Shown: positions 56,351-64,000 of the stretch, piece by piece
How positions within the stretch are numbered: the stretch's first letter is position 1
Layout of the letters: the number at the start of each line of letters is the position of its first letter
Source: Artocarpus heterophyllus
Lineage: Eukaryota > Streptophyta > Magnoliopsida > Rosales > Moraceae
DNA: 64,000 bases
Direction: 5' to 3'
NCBI GenBank assembly: GCA_025403435.1
Contig: JAJQZP010000045.1
Coordinates: 1 to 64,000 of the forward strand
Made by a program: the position numbers and the translations under genes
The notes under the pieces: model-generated
Databases searched by the model: none
What the model was told of the DNA's origin: nothing
The model's input: only the letters and a program-made list of their open reading frames with translations

Positions 56351-58849
56351 ACAATTTGAGACGAACTTTGAGTCAAAAAATGGAGAATATTGACAATAAT
56401 GATAAAGATAACTTGGAATTATTGCGGAGAATGAACTAAACAGTCACAAAAATGACAAGGCAACTGGGCATTCTTTGCAAAATGGTAAAGATAAACACGG
56501 CCACGCTGAAAGGAAAAGGCTAAAGTAGTGGCCTAAAAGGACCCCTCGTTGCAAAACTTACTTTCCACATATGATATGAAATTAGGGCAATCCTTCCTTA
56601 TCTTTTTCTCCCTCTTTTTTTAATATCCCCTCAATAATATGCATGGTGGAAAAATGACAACAACACCTTTTTTGGTTCCTGCTATATATGATTTCTTTTC
56701 AATCGTTTACGTTTTTTTTTTTTTTTTTTTTGTGATGGTGTTTTTGCAACGAATAGCAAGCACAAGTGTGGCGTCTATGACGCCGTTAATGATGTGAAAT
56801 GGTAAGAAGAGACGATTAATTCATGGTTCTCCTTCTCAATTCTCAAAAGTTTGATTCTTTACGTCTCCTTTTTTAATCGACTTGCTGTTTGTTTTAAAAA
56901 ATAAAATTTAAAAAAAAATTGTGCATGGCTTAGTGCCTCCTTTTCTTTTGTCACTTGCACAAGCTCATTTTATCCTATTCCATGGCCTTTTCATGCAATA
57001 AGTTGATAAATTACAGATTATATAATGTTTAATAAAAGAAAAAAAGTGGAATATTTTTTTTAGGTAAAAAAATTGGGATGTTGTTTTTGTTGTTGGTGTT
57101 TTTTTTTTTTTTTTTTTTGTTTCTTTTTTGTACGAAGATGTAGTTGGAGCATTTTAGAGCTTGATTCTTGTTCTCCTTGACTGATAGTGTGGCAATGATG
57201 ATCACATTTTACTCTTCTCTTGCCTACATTTCTTCAGCTTTTTTGGCCGTCTTCTTCTAGTCACCTATCTTCCTATGCTGAGCCCGTCCAAAATTTCAAA
57301 GGCATCCCCAAGATAATTAAGAGTCAACTTATTGCCCTTTGTAATGATTTGTTATGTTCTTTGGCTTTTTTTAAAAAAATTATTTGCTTTTTATTATTGT
57401 TTTCTTCTTGTTCGGAAGGCAGATCTCTGACAATTGGGAAGATAACTCCAAAATTATGCACTGCATTATGCAATTCCAACAAAATGATTCTTACAAATCT
57501 GTTAATTTTTTCAACCATATTAGATTTACATAAATTTAATGTGACACCATATATATATATATATATATATTACTATATATATATATAGGCTTGGCCTAAC
57601 AATAAATCTACACATCTGTTTTAATATTAGAGTTAGGAATTCGAATCTATCACACACGGTTAGGAAAGAATAAAACTCATAGTGCAAAATACTTGAAAAT
57701 CTTCATAAAAATCCATAAAAACTAGAAATAAAAGCAAATTTTCAAACCTAATAATAGGGAAATTATTACAAGACAAATAATAAAGTGCAAATACTATGAC
57801 AAGACAAACATAAAGAAAGAAAGGAGATTTGTTTTCAATCAAAATGAATAGGAGAAAAGAGTAAGTGAGAGCGTAAATAAAGGGTTTGTTTGATACGGGG
57901 TTCAAAATAGTATAGGGGTTGTGTGATACGTGGGTTTGAAAAAATATGGTTTTGAATTTCGTAGTTTGTATTGGAACCATGTAGTTTAAACAATAGTCTT
58001 GAATTAGCTTTTGAAATGTTGAGGTTTAAAACGATAATAAAACATCACATCAATTTTAAAACAAAAACTGTAGATTGAAAAACTATGGTCTATGAAGGAA
58101 AACGAAAACAAGAATAGTTTTATTTTAAAAAATGGTTCAAACCGTACCAGATTGAAAGGGGAGGGGAGCAGAGTTTGGATTTTGGGTGGTTTAGTCTATT
58201 TAAAACTGCTTTATAAGGTTTGAACTATCTCAGTTATTGTTCTACTAAACACTGGTTTGAATCACTTCTATGGTTTGAATTGCCTAGACCTATACTCTAA
58301 ATACCACAGTTGTTTTGAGCTTTGTGGTTTGAATTGATAGTTTTAAACTATGTGATTTAAATGCTAGTTTTGAACGACATTTAAAATATAAAGGTTTATA
58401 ATAAGAATAAATGTTACATTAAAAAATTAATATTTGAAAAACTAACTATTTATGAAAGACGAGAATATGAAAAGTTTTTATTATAAAAAATGATTTAAAA
58501 TAGTTAAAACTTAAAAAGATCTTAAGTTCTCAAATCTATCAGGTTGGTCTGTTTTAAACAATTCTTACTATTTTAAATGATTTAAAACTTGGGCTTATCA
58601 ATGCCTGTTCTTACGGGCCATAGATTTAAAACCAAGTAAAATGTACAAAGCATGCAAACCAAATGGCACAGAATGAAAGAAATAAAAGAAAGTCGGTGGT
58701 TTTCATAAAATACCGACAAAGATTAGGGCCATTCAGCAATTCAACACAATCTTTATGACGCCCTAGAGAGGACCACGGAGAAGAAAACGAAAAAAAAGGC
58801 GTTCCTTCGGCTTTGCACGGTTTTTGAGTTCCACCTTTTCGCATTCTCC
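56351..58849. other. intergenic region between CAC3 and the helicase gene
   Basis: About 2.5 kb with no credible gene. It holds T-runs of about 20 bases at 56712-56731 and 57099-57118, a TA microsatellite (57549-57587), and a stretch (about 57885-58600) rich in 'gtttgaa/ttcaaac' words that may be an old inverted-repeat element. The promoter of the helicase gene should lie at its right end. The open frames at 57220-57588 and 57660-57980 show no family features. Confidence 0.5.
57549..57587. repeat. (TA)n microsatellite
   Basis: Two AT-dinucleotide runs broken by one TAC, about 39 bases in total. Confidence 0.9.
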
Positions 58850-59321
58850 TATCGTCTCTCTCTCTTTCCGTTTGTTTCCCAAGAAAAACTCATGCCCTGA
58901 AACCCCAATTCGTTGTTCTCTTTTTCCCCAAGTAGCTCACAAAACATATTTCCCCTCTCTGTTTCAGTCTGTAAAAAGAACAATTAAGTCATTTTCGTTC
59001 TAGATCCGTAATCAAATCCCTAACATTTTTTGTTTGCTTCGATTAACATTTTCAGGAACTAGTATTACGTAGAAAATCTTAGCTCTCGTTTTTCTTAATT
59101 TTTATCTTCTTTTCTCAAATTTTCTTGGTTAGGTTTCGGATTTTTCGGATTCTTGCTTGTTTTTTGTTTTACTTTTCTTTTCTTTAAAGAAAGTCTTTAC
59201 TTTTTCTTTGCCTCACCGATTCGTGATCTTTGCAAACCCTAGTACCTTTGCCTCGTATATATTTTTTCTGCGAGGTGGTTTTACGGATTTTTAGGGTTTC
59301 GGGTGGTCTGAATCAGCGGCG
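58850..59321 (+). other. probable 5' leader and proximal promoter of the helicase gene
   Basis: A pyrimidine-rich leader with a TCTCTCTCTC run (58854-58865) and long T/C tracts leads to the ATG at 59322. The transcription start is not determined. An imperfect hairpin (CCTCG at 59251 and CGAGG at 59271) surrounds a TATATATT word. Confidence 0.4.
59234..59299 (+). promoter_or_regulatory. two telo-box motifs upstream of the helicase ATG
   Basis: AAACCCTA lies at 59234-59241 and its complement TAGGGTTT at 59292-59299, 23 bases before the ATG. Such telo-boxes are known near the transcription starts of plant genes for translation and RNA-handling proteins. A role here is inferred from position only. 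Confidence 0.4.
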
Positions 59322-62300
59322 ATGAACAGCAACAGAGGGAGGTACCCGCCGGGGATCGGTGCCGGCCGAGGCGGCGGAATGCACGCGAACCTGGCGTTTC
59401 AATCGAGAGCGCCTCAACAGCAGTACGTTCAGAGGAATTTGTTGCAGAACCAAATGCAGCAGCAGTATATTCAGCACCAGCAACAACATCACCATCAGCA
59501 ACAGCAGCAGTGGCTGAGGAGGGGCCAATTGGGCAGCGCTACCGATTCCAGTGTCGTTGACGAGGTTGAGAAGACCGTGCAGTCTGAAGCAGTGGACTCG
59601 AGGTGTGTGCATTTCTGTCGATACTATTGTGTTCAAGAATCGATGTGGTGTTTCTTCTATGTGGTAATTTGAGTTTAATAGGGGGGAAAATTTCATTTAT
59701 ATGATATTGGTTTGGCATTATTTGGCTCTTTGCTGAAATGGTTTGAATGAGGAAGTTTAGATTGCAATGGAAACTTGAGTGGATTACAAGAATCCAGATA
59801 ACGTGGAGAAGAAATAGAACCACATGTCCAGTAATGATTTGTGCTTATTTTATGCGATGGGCTTTTGAGTGTAGTGTGACTTTGCTTTGCTGGTCAAACT
59901 TCAGTGTTCTAGGAAATTTGGTTGTACTATTCGCTTAGTTTGCTATTTGTTGAAATGATCTAATGACTGTGAGAGAATTGATATTGGCATGGAAACCTGA
60001 GGGGCTCATGAATTGTGTGAACTGTGAAGTCCATTTGGTGCTAGCCTAGTTAGTTAGGGTGGGTGGGTTGAAAAGGAGATCTGAGATTCAAATTCTGGGA
60101 ATAACTAGCATTGTATAAAAAAAAAGAGTTCTGTGAAGAAGAGACCGAGTTACATGTTACTTATTGTTTTGTGCGTATATGTTTATGTGTGCTGAGGTTT
60201 CTTATCTGCTTATTGGTCTTTAAATGTTGAGTGAGTTCTGCTATGCTGGGAAGAGTTCATTTTATAAAAAGTTGGAATCTACTGTTTTTATATTTGCGGA
60301 AGTCAGTTAGGTGAGAGTGTTGAGATTGGAGTGGAGACTTGAAGGGATTACTGATCATATGGAGAAGAAATAGGATTATATATTTATGTTAATTTGAGTT
60401 CTATTTGCCTCTATGGTTTCTTTTTATGACCTTTTCTTTAATGTAGTATGAGTATTTACTAGGCTGGAGAAAGATAATAATAAAATCTTGAGCTGTTTAT
60501 TTATTTATTTATTTTTCTGAAACGGGGGTAAGTTTGAGAGCTAAATTAGAACAAAAACATGAGAATATTATTATTGCATATTGATGGTCTTGGAGTGGGA
60601 GTTGATAACTGCTTTAGTTTTAGAGTGAGTGAGCATCGTCGAGTTGGATTCTGAGAGTAAAAAAATTAGAAAATTATGTGCGTGTATATTCATTTTGTAG
60701 CATGGAATTTAGGAAATTAGTGGTGATTTTTTGAGGTGTGTTTTCTTTAGTATGTAATTTGATTCCACATGGATTGAAGAGATCGTTTTGGACCTTTGGT
60801 AATTCATTTTGTCGGTTTGTTCTCATGAAAAGGGGAATAACATTACAGGAGGCTAGTAGTAGTGTTGGTTGTCTCATAACATGTTAGTTCGCTACTTTGT
60901 GGAAATTCCGTTTCATTTTTTAATAATTTTGTGGTATATAAAAGGTTTTTAAATCTTCAAGACCTTCAAAAATTTTTTGATATCAAAGCACCTTTCACGT
61001 TATTATTGCTTTTTAAATGAATATTATTGTTTAAAAGCAATGGTAGTTGGCTGCTGTAGAGATTAGAAATGATTCCTGTTCTTTTTTTTTTTTCCCTGCG
61101 TTTGCAATGGTAATGGTTTTGCAATCCTGCCTCATGTCTTAATTTTTTTCCCAACTTTGAGTAGTGTATGAGTTCTGATTGGACACTAATTAAAAATCTC
61201 TTGTATCCTTAGTTCACAAGACTGGAAGGCGAGGCTAAAAATACCCCCACCTGATACACGCTACAGAACAGAGGTATTGTGTCTAACTTTTTGGTTACGT
61301 GCTTGTTCATTACTGATTACTTCTCCAAACCATATGCGATACTTACTTTATTATTTGTAGGTCTACCAACAGAGTGTATCTTTTTTTATTTATTTATTTT
61401 TTGTGTTCTAGTTGTTTCTACAATCTTAATATGGCATCTCTTGTAATTTTTGGTCTCTTTTAATTGTTTTGTTAGGTTGAATGTGCTATGTGGACTGTAT
61501 AGTTGACATTCGATATTGTACCTCTTAAGAGATCGTTTGTAGTTATATATTCTAAACCAAGTTGTTTATAGGGATTATTTAGCATGTTAAATGATTGATG
61601 AGTGGGGTGATTTTGGTGTGACTATCATTGGCATTTCGGCTTAAGATAAATAGGCATGTATTAACCTGTATCATGATTTAAAGCATTGAAGACAAAGTGC
61701 TATTTTTTTAAACAATAGATCTGGGTAATTTTTGCTGAATTGGATATCAGAGCATTGTATCTGAATGGATTTGATTGGTGCTATTACTTCTGTCTGTATG
61801 TATTTTTTTATTAGGGTTCTTTTGTGCGTATTTCTTTAGTTATTTGTTCTTTGATTTGTGTTCACTAAAGTCACCTCATGCGTATAAAGCAAATATTAGT
61901 CCCTTTTAGCTTATTTGGGATAGAATGAGAAGATATTTGCTTACATTATTAACGAGTTGGGAAAATATTACTGTGTGGAAACCATGTATCTGGAGAACTG
62001 CTGAATCAAACATCAAATTGTTTTCTTAAGACTTGTAAAGCAAGTCTCTTCTCTCTTGCCTTTTCCTATTTCTAAAGTGGTTGATGACTATTTCAGCTTG
62101 ACGAAGTCACACTTTTGCCCCTAATTCTGTTCTGGATGAATCACTAAAAATGGAAAAGGAATATATTTACATATTGAGATGCATTTTTCTCATGTGGACT
62201 TAAAACCTGAATGTTATTGCTGTAGTTATCTTTTGGGCTGTTTGTGACACATAAAGAATGTTTTTCCCCCTCTTTTTAGTTTGATTCCCCCAATACTTCA

Positions 62301-64000
62301 TTGTGGTGGAACATGAGTGACGCCTAAGTTTATAATGTTGGTTATTGTGATTCTAGCATTCCAATTTTATTTAGTGAGAATCTGAGGAGCTTGTCAAAAA
62401 ACTTTTTTCTATATTGGAACTGACGTGTCAATGCTATGTATGTAACCTTTTCCTCATTTTCTTCCTAAAGGCCAGATCTTCTATTTGATGTTTTCTCCAG
62501 GACGTTACTGCAACTAAAGGAAATGAGTTTGAGGACTATTTTCTAAAACGGGAGCTTCTGATGGGAATATATGAGAAAGGGTTTGAAAGACCATCACCTA
62601 TTCAGGAGGAGAGTATTCCAATTGCTCTTACTGGTAGTGATATTCTTGCTAGAGCCAAAAATGGGACTGGAAAAACTGCTGCCTTTTGTATTCCTGCCTT
62701 GGAAAAGATTGATCAAGATACAAATGTGATACAAGGTTTGAATCTTCTACTAAATGCTATAGAGGCCCAATGTCATTTTTAAATCTTTTCCCAGCTTGGC
62801 CCCACTTTGCCCCCTTTTAAATTTTTATTTTTTTCAAAATATAAAATGAATTTTTAAAACTTACCATTATGTCACTGGTTGGCAGTAGAAAGCTCTAATT
62901 ATACCCTGTCGTGTTAAATTGAAAGGTCCAAATACTGAAGCCCAACTACAGCACTTTAATCCTTATACTTTTTGGACTTGAACCCTACAGAAAGTGCTAG
63001 CAGTTTTCTCTTATGATAATTATTCTTTTGGTAGCTAAACAAATTGTTATAGGATGATACCTAGTTCATCAGTCATTTGACGCTGTTATCATGCACATTT
63101 TGTCTCTGATCTGACACATGGCATTTTCATCCAGTTGTGATACTTGTCCCAACTCGGGAGTTGGCCCTTCAAACATCACAAGTCTGTAAGGAGCTCGGGA
63201 AGCATTTGAATATTCAAGTTATGGTTACAACTGGAGGTACCAGCTTAAGGGATGATATCATGCGTTTGTATCAACCTGTTCATTTGCTTGTTGGAACTCC
63301 TGGAAGAATTTTAGATCTTGCAAAAAAAGGTGTTTGTGTCTTGAAAGACTGCAATATGCTTGTTATGGATGAGGTATATACTTGATTGTTCCTTGACTAT
63401 ATCTTTAACATATTGGTTAACAAATACTTGCTGTAATTTTATCTCCATTGCACATTATTTCTGGTTTCTGTATGTAGTATTTGCAATTTGGTTGGTGATA
63501 GTATACGAAATCCATAATTTTGACTCTGATTTTTTTAATCTCCCAGGCTGATAAACTTCTGTCACCAGAGTTTCAACCATCAATTGAGCAGCTGATATGC
63601 TTTTTGCCTGAAAATCGACAAATTTTGATGTTTTCAGCTACATTTCCTGTCACTGTTAAGGACTTTAAGGATAGATATCTCCAAAAGCCATATGTTATTA
63701 ACCTTATGGATGAGCTTACCCTAAAGGGTATTACTCAATTTTATGCTTTCGTCGAAGAAAGGCAGAAAGTCCACTGCTTGAACACTCTTTTCTCTAAGGT
63801 TTGGTCTCAATGGAAGTACTGATCTATGCAATTTTCTCTGTCCTTTGGATATGATTTCATGATTCTTTCCTTTGATTTCAGCTTCAAATAAACCAATCTA
63901 TTATCTTCTGCAATTCTGTGAATCGGGTAGAATTGTTGGCCAAGAAAATTACAGAACTTGGCTATTCTTGTTTTTATATTCATGCAAAGATGCTCCAAGA
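59322..64000 (+). CDS. RH8: DEAD-box RNA helicase, DDX6/DHH1 family (partial, runs off right edge)
   Basis: This is an ATP-dependent RNA helicase of the RH6/RH8/RH12 group, relatives of yeast Dhh1 that act in cytoplasmic P-bodies in mRNA decapping and translational repression. Inferred exons: 59322-59602, 61213-61273, 62501-62735, 63135-63373, 63547-63798, 63882 to beyond 64000; all junctions stay in frame. The N-terminus is glycine/arginine-rich ('[13 protein letters not shown]') and then glutamine/histidine-rich (about residues 30-63), as in this group. Motifs: Q-motif 'FERPSPIQ' (about 142-149), motif I AKNGTGKT (166-173), PTREL (198-202), TPGR, DEAD (271-274), SAT (302-304), and 'IIFCNS' just before the window edge. 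The DEAD motif is split by an intron between DE and AD. The first intron is about 1.6 kb. RH6, RH8 and RH12 cannot be told apart here, so the symbol is a group label. The remaining C-terminal helicase domain lies outside the window. Confidence 0.93.

Noticed and set aside
57660..57980. 106-codon minus-strand frame between the two genes
   Set aside because: It is an AT-rich, Phe/Ile/Leu-biased translation in an inverted-repeat-like stretch, with no motif and no supporting context.

Overview
This window is nuclear DNA from a flowering plant, most likely a eudicot. Two split housekeeping genes with plant-type introns sit at the right end. The left 50 kb is AT-rich and built almost entirely from nested retrotransposons.

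Layout. 1-6246: non-coding sequence, including a possible Gypsy-type LTR remnant (about 579-4700) and the left part of a second LTR family, called X here (about 4780-6246). 6247-15369: element 1, a plus-strand Ty1/copia element of the dominant family (LTRs about 2.0 kb) that has lost most of pol. Its 3' LTR carries a solo LTR of family X (11479-14078), and that solo LTR carries a 710-bp hAT-type MITE (12790-13499). 15370-15719: the right part of the older X copy. 15812-17845: a solo LTR of the dominant family. 17846-19477: mostly unassigned, with a fold-back element.

19478-43446: an old, 5'-truncated plus-strand copy of the same copia family. It is broken in two places by two complete minus-strand copies of its own family: element 2 (19969-29841, target duplication GGAAG) and element 3 (30222-39964, target duplication GATAT). 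Element 3 still has one continuous gag-pol frame, interrupted by only four nonsense codons. 44014-50053: a decayed plus-strand Tnt1-like copia element whose pol is split by a solo LTR of the dominant family (45936-47947, target duplication TAATG). The window holds nine LTR copies of the dominant family.

50054-64000 is genic. CAC3 (51325-56172, ten coding exons, 736 codons) encodes the carboxyltransferase alpha subunit of plastid acetyl-CoA carboxylase, which makes malonyl-CoA for fatty-acid synthesis. Its first coding intron uses a GC donor. Downstream on the same strand is a DEAD-box RNA helicase of the DDX6/DHH1 family (RH6/RH8/RH12 group), running from 59322 off the right edge. The two genes have no evident functional link.

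I found no tRNA, rRNA, CRISPR or bacterial-type gene system. The most unusual structures are the reciprocal nesting of families, the tandem GGCCTGCCGA-type dyad array in the retroelement leaders and its counterpart in the LTRs, and a mutational pattern in element 3 that looks like decay of methylated cytosines.
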